A DNA stretch of 64,000 nucleotides. Origin: Haberlea rhodopensis. Taxonomy: Eukaryota > Streptophyta > Magnoliopsida > Lamiales > Gesneriaceae. Both the position numbers and the translations under genes were made by a program. Positions 30,830-41,807 of this stretch are shown piece by piece. Positions within the stretch are counted from its first letter, which is position 1, and each line of letters starts with the position of its first letter. Location: positions 6,304,821 to 6,368,820 of the forward strand of contig CAJQUN010000003.1 of NCBI GenBank assembly GCA_907163345.1, written 5' to 3'. The notes below the pieces were generated by a model, which had not been told where the DNA came from, made no database searches, and saw nothing but the letters and a program-made list of their open reading frames with translations.

Positions 30830-31281
30830 TTCTTTTCAGACCGGTGCTCGAAGCAGCATTTCAGTGCACATCTCAAATTCAATTTCTCAATTTTGATTCC
30901 TCCGATATGCTTGATTTGCAAGATTTTTTTAAAAAAATTGTTGAGTCTGTTTTGAATTTGTTTTATTTATCATCTTTATATTTCCATCTTCTTAATCATT
31001 TTTACACCAATATAATTAACAAAAAACCACTACTATCAACAAGCGGCATCGGTGGCAGCGACGGTATTATCAACTATATTTTCGAAGGTATAACTGTTAT
31101 TATTTTGTGATTTAAATATATGAATTATAGTTAATTATATTATATAAATATAATATTACATATATATAAATATATATATATATAGATGTATATACGTATG
31201 TATCTGTAGTTATATACATATATATAATATATATATATATAATATATATATATACGTATATTATATTATTTTGTTCAAGCT

Positions 31282-34229
31282 TTGGCACCTAGAAGAAATG
31301 TGATATTGTCTGTATATTCTGAGGGTAATATATCGCATGATTCTTGGTCTGTGACATATGACAGTCTGCCTATCAAATTGTCCATGATACCACGTACCAC
31401 AAAATTTTCTGAATTGGTTTCGAGTTTGTACGAGTGGACCGAGATCGACAGTAGTGAGTTTTCATTAGTAATATATGTAAAATGGTCACGTGAATACTTT
31501 GGACGAATTAAAGAATCCATTGTCCAGATAACTGACGACAGTACATTATTGATATTCTTGAGCCCTGATGCTGAATTTAATGAACTGGATATTTATGTCG
31601 AAAAAGAGAAATTACACCTTGCAATTGTGCATCCTCAACAAATGCCGATGAGTCAGGAATGGGGAACATATTTATCACTTTTATCTCGCCCGGATATCTC
31701 TGATATGTCTATGGTTACACAAGGGTTGTCGAATGTGTGGATTGAAGATGTGTATGCGGGAGCATCTTCTTTTGGTCAGATGCATGGAGAATATGTTCAT
31801 GATGTTGCCCAATCTTCCTATGATCATGCATTTATACTTGATGTGCATGCCGAAGAAAACAATCTCATGGTTGAAGGTGACTTGTCAAATGAACATGATG
31901 AAGTCCCAGAAGCAGATCACTATGGACCTAATGCACCTTATGATTCTGAGCCTGATGAGGCTCTGCACCCAATACCGGAGGATAATGAAGATAACGTTGA
32001 TGCAGAGATCATGTTGGAGACACTATCAGCACATAGTGAGGGGGCTTCAACACCAATTAATGTGCCGATACACTCATCAAACGAACGCATGGTTCACCCA
32101 AGTACTCCATATTTCTCAACCACACATCCAGAAATATATGCGGACTCTTATAGCATCCCAACTGGGAAAAAAGGAAAATCTTATGATTTGAATAAAGGAG
32201 TTCTTGATGTGGGTATGTTGTTTGAGGGTAAGACATCGCTAATTTCTGCAGTTAAGGATTTTTTCATACGATTTGCGAGACGTGAATATAGGGTCGTTGA
32301 AAGTACGCCGAAACTTTGGAAGGTTGAATGCAAACATAATAATGCAGATAATCGATGTCAGTGGCACCTCCGAGCATCGCTGAAAGCAAATATGAATTTG
32401 TTTAAAATAACAAGGTACGGTGGACAACACACATGTCTGATGAATGAGATGTCCGCTGGTCATCGGAACTTGTGCATAAATTATATTGCTACAATGTTGG
32501 TTGGAATGGTGCGTCGGGATCCTGCCCGTCAGATTAAGTATGCCCAGGAAACAGTGAAGGAAAAATTGGGGTTCGAAATATCATATGCAAAAGCGTGGCA
32601 TAGCTTTAAGCGATCTCGTGAAATGGTTTATGGGTCATGTGAGAGTTCCATACAGAAGCTACCTAAATTTATGGGCGCACTCCAAAAGGCTAATCCACGT
32701 ACGATAGTCGAATGGGAACATAAAGACACACGAATTCCATCACAAAAGATAATTAGATATGTGTTTTGGGCATTCAAGCCATGTATAGATGGATTCTCCC
32801 ACTGTCGGAAAGTCATCAGTGTGGATGGAACGCATTTGTACACAAAGTACAAACACAAATTACTTATCGTTGTAGCAATGGATGGCAATCAACAGGTTTT
32901 GCCTCTCGCTTTTGCTATTGTTGATGAAGAAAAACTTTTATCTTGGAAATGGTTTCTTCAGCGGTTGAGTGTACATGTCGTACGTGGGGTTGATGGTATT
33001 TGTCTCGTTTCTGATCGACATAGTGGCCTAATTCGAGCAATTTATGAAATACCTGCATTCAACCCTCCTCAGGACGACACCGATATTGCCTGAGGCACGT
33101 GTGTTCAAACTTTAACAGTCATTTCAAAAGCGTTCAATTGAAAGACATGTGTTGGTGAGCCGGGTCTGAACATCAAAAATATAAGTTTCTAAATGCTCTC
33201 CAAGATATCAAGCGAATAAATGCAGCAGCTTTCGATTATTTGAATGCAATAGACCCTGAGAAGTGGTCATTCTCGCATGATGAAGGTTTCCATTGTGGAA
33301 TTATGACAACCAACATGTCTGAATGCATCAATGTGGTATTAAAGGGTGCCAGAAAACTTCCTCTCACAGCCCTAGCGGAAATAACATTTTATCGTAATCA
33401 ACCCGGAGATGCTTCAATAATGACTTTTGTGGTATGTAACTGAATATTATTATTGTTCACTATTCACTATATTCCTAACATATATTATATGTCCAATTAA
33501 TGATTATAATATATTTTAGGCTGGTCAGTTGGCATCCATGAGCATAAGTGGTCGATCTAGGCCTCAAGATGACTTAGCGGCTTGTAATTCATTACTGGAT
33601 CGTTACACTTATGTTGATGATAATGCCATGAATATTCTCAACAGAGTACATCAGAATACTCAGCCAGTACCCCCTGCTCATCCAGTCCCACCGTCTCAGG
33701 CGTCTAATGGTTTAGTTTATGATACTTATGTCGGTGTTGACATACCTACTACTTCGACATTCACTGACCGGGCGAGTACTTCACAACATACTGTTGGAAG
33801 ATTTGACGCTCGCTCCTTCTACATCTTGTTTGCCAGTCTTCCATGGTACGAGCGAGGCGGAGGAGGTCTATCGACCGACCATGATATAAATGATTTTTCA
33901 CCATATACTCCATACGATCAGGGCATGTTTACGGCCTCGTACTTTGGACACGTGGAGCTTGACATACCAACTCACATGCCACTAAGTCCACATTATAATC
34001 TCTTATTCCGTATGGTGATATAATGTCAGCATATAGAGACGTATCACAATATACTTCATCATCTAGTCAGAATGAAGAAAATACTGAGAAAGCTCCACAA
34101 ACAGACATTAAAGGTCAGCCTATTGCTCGGAGCGTTAGAGGGCGCCGAACTACACAACCGACTAGATGTGGTACAGAAGGGCATCTAATTTATCGTCCAC
34201 GTAAATCGTTTGATGCTACTTTTAAATAA
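31282..34229 (+). pseudogene. MULE transposase (MuDR-like), disrupted
   Basis: The frame 31282-33093 has an N-terminal domain common in plant MULE proteins (about residues 1-110), an acidic linker, the MuDR domain (about 295-400) and the MULE DDE core (about 490-590; Asp of VISVDGTH, Asp of LVSDRH, Glu-rich VDEEK..SWKWF). The first codon is TTG where a start ATG would be expected (TTG-GCA-CCT-AGA-AGA), so the start seems lost. The frame breaks near 33085, and a TGA (33156-33158) replaces a Trp codon. The protein then continues through 33240-33435. A probable intron (GTATGT at about 33432 to TTTTAG at about 33519) leads to a Pro/Ser-rich C-terminal part (33529-34023, 34023-34229). I do not see the SWIM zinc finger. 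Function: element transposition, lost here. Confidence 0.8.
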
Positions 34230-34537
34230 GTATAATATGTAATTCGATAGAATTTGGAAGTAGAAAATACTATTTAAATGTGTAACACGAGCCAATAATT
34301 ATTATATTAAAATTATTATTATATCATAATAATCATTATATTATTTAAATTTTAATTATTATAATTTTAATTAATCTAATAATAATAATAATTATTATTA
34401 TTATTATAATATTTGTATATTATATATATTATTATATATACGAATTATTATAATTTACATTTATATTATATTATATTATATATATAAAATTTAAAAAATT
34501 CATTTTTTAATTAAAAGAATTTTTTTTATATGAAATT

Positions 34538-34562
34538 GTTAGTTGAAGTAACTTCAACTAAC
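34538..34562. repeat. Subterminal palindrome in the MULE
   Basis: 12-bp arms GTTAGTTGAAGT/ACTTCAACTAAC around a single base, about 85 bp from the right end. Confidence 0.8.
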
Positions 34563-34655
34563 GAATTACCATAACTTTACAAATCACAATCGGTTTACGG
34601 TAATTTTTAGTTTCTTTTTTTTAATAATAATTTAGTAATTGTCTCCTTAGGCCGC

Positions 34656-35062
34656 TCCCAATAGCAGTGCAGACACCACCACCAGGACCTAGACCCCTAC
34701 CGAGCCCACCACTAGCGCCAACACCTAAACCACCACCACAATCAAAGCCGCCAACCATTCCACCACCATGAACAAGTCCGCCATCCAACCCACCAACAGC
34801 ACCGCCACCAACAACACCACCACCACCGAAACAACCACCTCCAACTAACCCTCCACCGAGCCCAAAACCACCAACGAGATCGCCACTAGGTCTGATGCCT
34901 CCCCCAAAACCCAACCCACCGCCAGCAACCAACCCAGGCGCCAACACCAACTAGAGGAAAATGGATAGAAAGAATTCCACCAAACAATGCAAACCCACGA
35001 AGGTAACCAGTGGCCAGAAAGCCAACAAAACCAAAAGAGGGATAAGCCCCGGAGGCTTCACA
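34656..35062 (-). pseudogene. Glycine-rich secreted protein gene remnant, part 1
   Basis: On the minus strand a hydrophobic stretch with signal-peptide character (about 35050-34975, L/V/F-rich after KPPG) precedes a Gly-rich frame of about 100 codons (34950-34656: repeats of GGG with L, V, F, H). A stop separates the two and the start seems to be GTG, so the gene is decayed. The Gly-rich run ends at the MULE junction and resumes at 30592. Proteins of this build are often cell-wall or secreted structural proteins (family knowledge); the role here is unproven. Confidence 0.5.
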
Positions 35063-35159
35063 AGGAAGATTGGGAGAGAGAGATATAGACCATAGAGTTA
35101 GTTAAGAAGGTTTGCTACTCAAGTACAATATGGACCTGACAATATTCATTTCGTAGGGC

Positions 35160-35539
35160 TTTATTGGCACAATGGAACTATCAAATAAAGGCCCTTAGAC
35201 GACCCTTTTAAGCCGGCCTATATTAAAGCTGCACACAAATCCAAAGCTGTGAATATGATGATTATACTATCATCAAATATACTTCAAAAAATAGTCTTTA
35301 GTTATGAAGGAATCAACAATCCTACGGATTGCCATCCAGATGCTTCGATAATACAATTTATTAGACAATATTACAACATGGAATTTGGTTTTGTTTTTTC
35401 TCATTGCAAGAGGTCTACTAACATTCTTCTCGCCCATAATTTAGCAGTTCAGGCGATCTTTTCAGGACCTATAACAGATTTGGAAGATTCAGTCACTTTC
35501 TTTTTAAATGATTATGTTGTTCCTCTCATTACAGTCTGA
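35160..35539 (+). pseudogene. RNase H-like (RVT_3) fragment
   Basis: The plus frame ending at 35539 has F-S-H-C-K-R-S-T-N followed by A-H-N-L-A, like the last motif of plant RNase H-like domains found in LINE-derived genes (R..N..AH.LA). Upstream in-frame stops and lack of the earlier catalytic motifs show it is a remnant. A short A-run follows near 35563. Confidence 0.4.
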
Positions 35540-35651
35540 TGTAAGTCTTCTGTTTCTTTTGATAAAAAAAAACAGTACGACAGCGAGGCCATTATATTTT
35601 TCTAGAAAAATAATTCTACATAATTTCTTTTTTCCTCCTGAAGTTTATTTA

Positions 35652-35946
35652 TGATGTCATATGACATATTGGCTTCCTTGGGTAAAATCCCCCAAGAGCA
35701 TATTCACTTATGTTCGGTCATTTTATTATTTTTCTGGGATATTTCTATAAGTTATTTGACGATTGTAAGTTGTGTCACAGGAGTCCTGTAATCAACAAAC
35801 AGTGTGATAGTGAAACTTATATTGGACTAGGTCCCGTGGTTTTTCTCTCGATTTGAGGGTTTTTCACGTAAAAATCTTGGTGTGTTCATCTTTATTTTTC
35901 GTTAACACTCCATTCTACCAAATACCTAAAATAACGGATCACATCA
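35652..35946 (+). repeat. 5' LTR (deleted) of the Tat-like element
   Basis: 295 bp. It matches the two ends of the 620-bp 3' LTR; the middle (about 37338-37664) is missing, with a CCAAGA/CGAAGA similarity at the joint. Confidence 0.85.
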
Positions 35947-35947
35947 T

Positions 35948-35963
35948 TGGCGCCGTCTGTGGG
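35948..35963 (+). other. Primer binding site of the Tat-like element
   Basis: TGGCGCCGTCTGTGGG, one base after the LTR; a non-Met tRNA type seen in Tat-like elements. Confidence 0.7.
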
Positions 35964-36020
35964 GGAGAAAAAGAGTAAAGACGTTGAAGCAAGAAGATTT
36001 CATCGAGAATCCAAGGCAAG

Positions 36021-36930
36021 ATGGTTAGAAGCAAAGGACGAGGGGCAATTTCGGGGCAGGATAAACCAATGCCGCCCCCCCCCCCCCCCCCCCCCCCGGC
36101 GTTCATGCCCAGAACCAGAAGGAGCAGGGGATGCTGGATCATCTCAGAATGTTTCACGGGTATTTCCTACAGGAGGAATACCCATGGAACATTTAACGGA
36201 AGTGATTGCCAAAACTGTAGGGGAAGTCATGAGGCAATTTATGATTCCCCCTCAGCGAGAAGAGACCAGGGAGGAGGAAGAAGGCTCAGCCCCCCACTAA
36301 GGAATCAGAGGAAGAAGTTAGGGAATCAAAAGATCTCCCAGTCGCTTGGATGTGGAGGTGGACAAGATTTGCATCACCAGATGGAAGACTTGAGGGGTGA
36401 GTTGCAGCAAATGCGCAACAAGATGAAAGGGTGTATTTACTCGGCCAGGAAGAGCACCCAATCGCTCCTCAAGTCATTGATGATCCCCTGCCTCCTAATT
36501 TTAGAACTTTAAATGTGGGAAATTATGATGGCAGCACGGATCCAGAGGAATATTTGTCTCGGTTTGAAAACGTTTCACTCCTTCACCAACTGACAGATGG
36601 AGTGAAATGTAGAGTTTTCTTGACTACACTCGCTGGCGCTGCTCAATCTTGGTTCAATCAATTACCCTCAGGGGTCATAGATTCCTTCCCTAGATTCAGT
36701 TCGCTATTCCTTCATCAATTCGCGAGCAGTAGGAGTTGCAAGAGAACATCCTTGAGTCTGTTCGGTCTCAGGCAAATGGAGAAAGAGTCCCTACGGGATT
36801 TTTTTGAAAAGATTCAATCAAGCAAGCCTTGATGTTCCACATGTTACGTACGAAATATTAGCCAGCGCTTTCACTCAAGGGCTGAGGAGAGGGGCTAATA
36901 GCGTCTCCCTCATTGAACATATCCATCGCC
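36021..36930 (+). pseudogene. Tat-like gag, frameshifted
   Basis: The gag starts near 36021 (MVRSKGRG), crosses a 23-base C-run (36075-36097) after which the sensible frame changes, and passes a stop near 36298. The main capsid domain is in 36431-36832 (Y-D-G-S-T-D-P-E-E-Y, AGAAQSWFNQLP, RDFF). It is lost by another frameshift near 36812, with the tail in a further frame to about 36930. Gag would package element RNA. As read, no complete protein is made. Confidence 0.75.
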
Positions 36931-37296
36931 TGTAATGAATAATCGGCTGAGGAAGAAACCATACTTGGTGATTGAAAAATGAAGATTACTGAGGAAAGTT
37001 GTTCGATCGTCTGAAGCTAGCTCGGAAGCAAAATGTAGCAAAGTAAGATAAATGAAGAAAAATGATGGGTATTTATAGATGAGACCATGTGAACAGTCAT
37101 TTAATCCTCACCGTCCAAAAATGATGGAATCAACGGTCATAAAGGAGCCTCGGGAAAAGAAATGTCGCGCGGCATTTGAAATTTTTAGAAAAAAGGGTGG
37201 CAAAAAATCTCGAGCAAGTTAAAGTTAGGATTTTACCCGAAGACAATAAAACAAGACTTCAAAAGTCTCATCTTGTTTTACTTTAGGGGGGTGAGG

Positions 37297-37916
37297 TGAT
37301 GTCATATGACATATTGGCTTCATCGGGTAAAATCCTCCAAGAACCGAACAAGTCATTTACCAAACAGGAGGACATCGATCAAGTAGCACCGAGCAGGGTT
37401 TTACCGAACAGATGCTAAACCCTCCTCGGTTTTATGGTCAAAGACTAGCAGAAGACCCGGAGATAACCAACAAATTAACCGGCGTGAATAAACGTGCAGT
37501 AATGGGGCGTGATTTCTCGGACACGTTTGGCTCCAGTCAAGCCACGATCAGAGGACATCATGTTTCAGATCTCCCGCGAATTAGTTACTGGGAACAGCCC
37601 TATAAATACCCGCGGATGGTCTCATTGTAAGGGGTTGAATTTTTCTATGCAAAAAGACTCCGAAGAGAGCATACTCACTTCTGTTCGGTCATTTTTTATT
37701 ATTTTTCTGGGATATTTCTATAAGTCATTTGACGATTGTAAGTTGTGTCCCAGGAGTCCTGTAATCAACAAAAAGTGTGATAGTGAAACTTCTGGACTAG
37801 GTCCCATGGTTTTTCTTTCGATTTGAGGGTTTTCCACGTAAAAATCTTGGTGTGTTCATCTTTATTTTTCGTTAACACTTCATTCTACCAAATACCTAAA
37901 ATAACGGATCACATCA
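37297..37916 (+). repeat. 3' LTR of the Tat-like element
   Basis: 620 bp, full-length reference for the deleted 5' LTR. Confidence 0.85.
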
Positions 37917-37921
37917 ATTCA

Positions 37922-40310
37922 TGTAAAAAAATTCGTACCATTAACATTCAAACCAATTTTCTTCTCATGTAGAGCTTAGCACTAAAATACAATAATTGAT
38001 ACAATATATTCACACCTTCAATATTGAAATATATTTATATGTGTGTTTATTTGAACGTTGAATATTTTTTCATTCTATTGTAATTTTAAATTGAATCGTC
38101 ATATGAGAATATGACATGTTAAGTGAGATACATTATACTTCATTAAGTGAGATACATTATACTTCATCAGGTATTTTTATGGTTTTATTGATACTGCTCC
38201 CATGAAGTATTTTTATGATTTCATTGATGCTGCCCAGAAATGGTGATTCGGGGGTCATCTAGCCATTCAGTTGGCATCAATGTGCATCTAACTTGCACCT
38301 GAATATTGGCAGGGGCATACTCCCCCGAAGCCCATAAATAAATTTTTTTTTTAAATTTTACGCATTCAAATTTTTTTATGTATTCAAAAAATTGGGGTTA
38401 AAAATACAGGCAAACCCAACATTTTTTATTTCCCGAGTGGCTTTTAAAACCCTACAAGGGCATACTGACACTTCACTCATCATCCTTGCGACTTCATCAT
38501 CGGTCCTTCACTCATCTTCATCGGCTCGCCATCATCCATCCAATAATCAGTCAGTCAAGTAAGATTTCTTCAACTTCAAGATAAGATTTCCCAAAAAATA
38601 TTTGCATTTTTAAAAATTATAAAATTATTTGCCAGAATCCATTGCTTTGACGTTGAGAGTTCAAATCTCATTCTCCTTAAAATAGTTTTGAATTTACTTA
38701 TTTGTCCAAAAATATATTTATTTAAAAAGTATCAAAATAAAAAGATAATTTTATATATTAACATAGAGTTCCAATAAGAAGTTTAGTGAACCCATTTTTT
38801 ATTTTTCACAGTAGGAAAAGAAAGGGCCGAATAGGTCATTGGCAATGGATCTCCAAAAATTTCTTTCATGGGCTCTGCCCCCGAACCCCCGCAAAGGGGC
38901 TGCCGCCCCTTCAACCCCGCATCGCCTACACTTTCCAGCCCCTCTCAATGCAAAATTCCTAGCTACACCTTTGAATATTGGTCTCGAGTAACTAACCAAT
39001 TGATTATTTGGTCACGTCATGATATAACCAAGATTAAGAATCATTAGTCGTTATGGTATTTCCTAGATGAATGTATGAAAGAAACTCACTCCATTAAACA
39101 CAAACATTAGTGAGAGGGAAAAATCGAAAATAAAAACTGGTCGGTTTTGTAATTTTTTTGTTGTCCGAACCAATACCACGAAATTGTTAGGCCCAAAACG
39201 GGTTTGACTCAAACTCAAACAAAAGAATGTGAAAGCCAAGTTTAAAGAGAATCAGTGATGAAGATGAACTTTTCAAAATTTGAATTTCAAGAAAGTGACA
39301 AACAAAGAAAAGTGTCGATATGGTTGAAAGCCAAATGCTATGCTATGTTTCTTTTCTTTTCTTTTTTAATTATATATATGCAAGTTGGGCATATTTGTAA
39401 TTCATATTAAAAATTTTTAATTGTTTCGGGAAAAAAATATAATTTTATCCGATAAGCTTAGTTGACATTTAGAAAACCACAAGGTTAATATTTCCCTTAT
39501 GTATTCATTTTCATGTAGCAAATATTTTGTTAAGGTTCCATGATCACATCTTAAATCTTTGGTTTGTTCAAGAAAATCAAAGGGTGGGTTGATTGCGATT
39601 TGGACTTTTTTCATAGCAGAAACTTCGTAAATCTCTCCGGGTCTAGCTCGTTCCCGTCTGATGTGCAACTCATTATCACTTGACCTTTAAATTACTCTTC
39701 GTCTCGATGTATTAGTTTTTGTGACTTTTGGTCTTGCATATTGTTCTCGTTTGAAATTATTATACTTGTGGGCTGTTTTAATATTAAATCTGATTTTACG
39801 CTCAAAAAAAATATTTCATAAATCAATACTCGATACGGTCCCAACTCAATAAATTAGTAAATCTTTAAATCAATAAAATAATATAGTTATAATATTATTA
39901 ATTTATAGGGGTTCTACTTATATGTGCTTTAGGGAACATGAGAACTAATATTATTTAAAATAATTATTTAAACAATTGAAAAATTGTCACGTTGGTGGAA
40001 TTAGTAACGATCTTGTATCACAAGGGTCAATGATGTAATAATTGAGCGTGATAGCTAACCATATTTCAATCTACTAGTATGTTCAAATGGTTCATTATTT
40101 AATTAGGTTTATTTGAAAATAACGACATTTCATTTTAATTTTTTTCTTGTAGGATTATAAACTTTTTTAAGATATAGATAAACGTGCTGTTTAATTTGGA
40201 GTTGATTTTAAGTAACAATAAAAATAATTTGTAAAGAACATCAAAAATTGGGTTTTTCGTTATTATAATAATTAGAAGATTTTATTATCATGAGAATCAT
40301 ATTTATTCGA
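37922..40310. other. Intergenic DNA, no gene recognised
   Basis: AT-rich with a tandem duplicate of a 25-bp ATACATTATACTTCAT-type unit near 38130-38170 and one GC-rich patch (38869-38950, CCCCGAACCCCCGC..GGGGCTGCCGCCCC) of repeat character. Open frames lack family features. Confidence 0.55.
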
Positions 40311-40479
40311 GGGAAATACTTGAATGTGCTCGGTTTAGGCACAACTTATACACAAATTCAATATTAAATACATCATGTTAATAAAATAGTAGTAGACTAA
40401 CATACGAATCATTTTAGACCAATGATATTAAGTCAGCCCATAGATAGAGCCTAGATCAGGTCCGTATAAGCATTTTCCC
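40311..40479 (+). mobile_element. MITE, 169 bp, GGGAAATACTT ends
   Basis: Inverted ends GGGAAATACTT and (minus strand) GGGAAAATGCTT. It shares several internal blocks in order with 44499-44665. I see no clear target duplication. Confidence 0.45.
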
Positions 40480-41074
40480 TTTTGATAACCTTTAGTTTAT
40501 AAATCTGATCTTATTTTTAGCCTTTCTTATCATTTTTGCATGGTTTTTTTTTTTAAAATGAACAAAATGTACAAAAAGTTCAATAGTGGAAAAAAAAGTA
40601 TTATTGATTATTTTTTTTGAGCAGGAGTTAGGGACTGTAAATTTCAAAACTAGAACATAGAGTCGATTGCCCAGCTAAACAGATGACAAACCAAAACGGC
40701 AAGCCGCTGATTGTCAATTATTCTTGAATTTCACTACAATGATTTTGCTAAACTTTTTAAATATGATATACTATGAATATAATTTAAGCTACCAAATCCT
40801 TTCTTATATCATTACAAATTCTTGATTGTTGTTTTAATTCATGCTCAAATATCATTTCACACCTAGCGATTTTTTTATTAATATGTTGGGTACTTTTATT
40901 TATTATTATTATTTAATTTGAATTATGAAATATTAAAATACATATAGAAAACATATACACATAAAAATGATTGATAATATATTGTCTTCTTAGCACAAAT
41001 TCAAACAAAAGCTGCATACTGACCATTTCTTTAAACAAATTGTTTATTTATTTATTTTTAAATTTTATTTATAA

Positions 41075-41179
41075 ACTGAAAAATACTTCTTGACTAAATA
41101 TTTGAAATGAAATTAAGGCTAATTTAAACTGAAAATTACTTCTTGACTAAATATTTGAAATGAAATTGAGGGCAATTTA
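41075..41179. repeat. 53-bp tandem duplication
   Basis: Two copies (41075-41127, 41128-41179) sharing ACTTCTTGACTAAATATTTG and flanks, with about five differences. Confidence 0.9.
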
Positions 41180-41253
41180 AAGAGTGCTTGCCAACTGAAT
41201 AATTAGTCTACTTGCTTTTAAACCCAAAACATGTTTTATTTTTTTAATTTTTT

Positions 41254-41495
41254 AAAAATTCCAACCATTTGAGTACATTAAATCTTCTAAACATTAATTC
41301 ACAATTTTGTGATATAGCTGGAACTTCGTAGATCGGGTTTGCCCTTTTTATTATTTCTTGTACCAACCAAGGATCATATATATTTTTTAAAAAAATTCCA
41401 ACAATTTGAGTACATTAGATGTTAAATCTTCTAAATATTAACATTTTCACAATTTTGTGATATAGCAGGAGCTTAGTATATCAGGTTTGCCCTTG
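41254..41495. repeat. ~100-bp direct repeat pair
   Basis: 41254-41347 and 41391-41495 share TTTGAGTACATTA, CACAATTTTGTGATATAGC and GGTTTGCCCTT in order; diverged local duplication. Confidence 0.85.
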
Positions 41496-41807
41496 TATTC
41501 TTTTTTATTATACCAAGGATCATCTTTGCTTAATAAATCATAAAAACACAAAACAAGTATAGAAAATTTTCAAATGTGAGTTTTTATTTTATTATTTATA
41601 ATTGCATAAATCCGTTGCAACTCTTACATTATAAGTCATGGGTCCGATCGACCCGACCAATAAAAACAAAGAATTTGAATTTGAATCATTCCCCTACCGA
41701 GTTAACAAAATAAACAGTCGCGTATTAGATTTATTTTAATGATAAGAATTTAAAATTGAGCCCTGCGGTTGTTGGAAGTTAATCTACATTATTGATAATA
41801 TTAAAAA

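Larger units (their letters stand above)
30603..34645 (+). mobile_element. Mutator-like element with a decayed transposase
   Basis: Ends are imperfect inverted repeats (GAGAGAATTATTAAA at 30603 against GAGACAATTACTAAA on the minus strand from 34645; similarity runs on for about 50 bp). The flanks CTTTGGTCGC (30593-30602) and CTTAGGCCGC (34646-34655) match at 8 of 10 positions, as expected for an old Mutator duplication. Inside is a MULE transposase pseudogene on the plus strand. Around it are AT-rich stretches with a strong hairpin at 30789-30829 and a palindrome at 34538-34562. Confidence 0.7.
35652..37916 (+). mobile_element. Non-autonomous Ty3/Gypsy element, Tat-like, gag only
   Basis: LTRs 35652-35946 and 37297-37916 start TGATGTCATATGAC and end ATCACATCA. 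The flanks ATTTA and ATTCA are a target duplication with one mismatch. A TGGCGCCGTCTGTGGG primer site follows the 5' LTR (35948-35963), as in Tat/Athila-type elements. A G-rich polypurine tract lies before the 3' LTR (about 37284-37296). Inside is a broken gag but no protease, RT or integrase, so it would depend on related full elements. The 5' LTR lacks about 325 bp that the 3' LTR keeps. Confidence 0.85.

Noticed and set aside
38799..38999. Arg/Gly-rich minus frame around a GC-rich patch
   Set aside because: Looks like repeat DNA; no start context, no domain, and the neighbouring sequence is AT-rich and non-coding.
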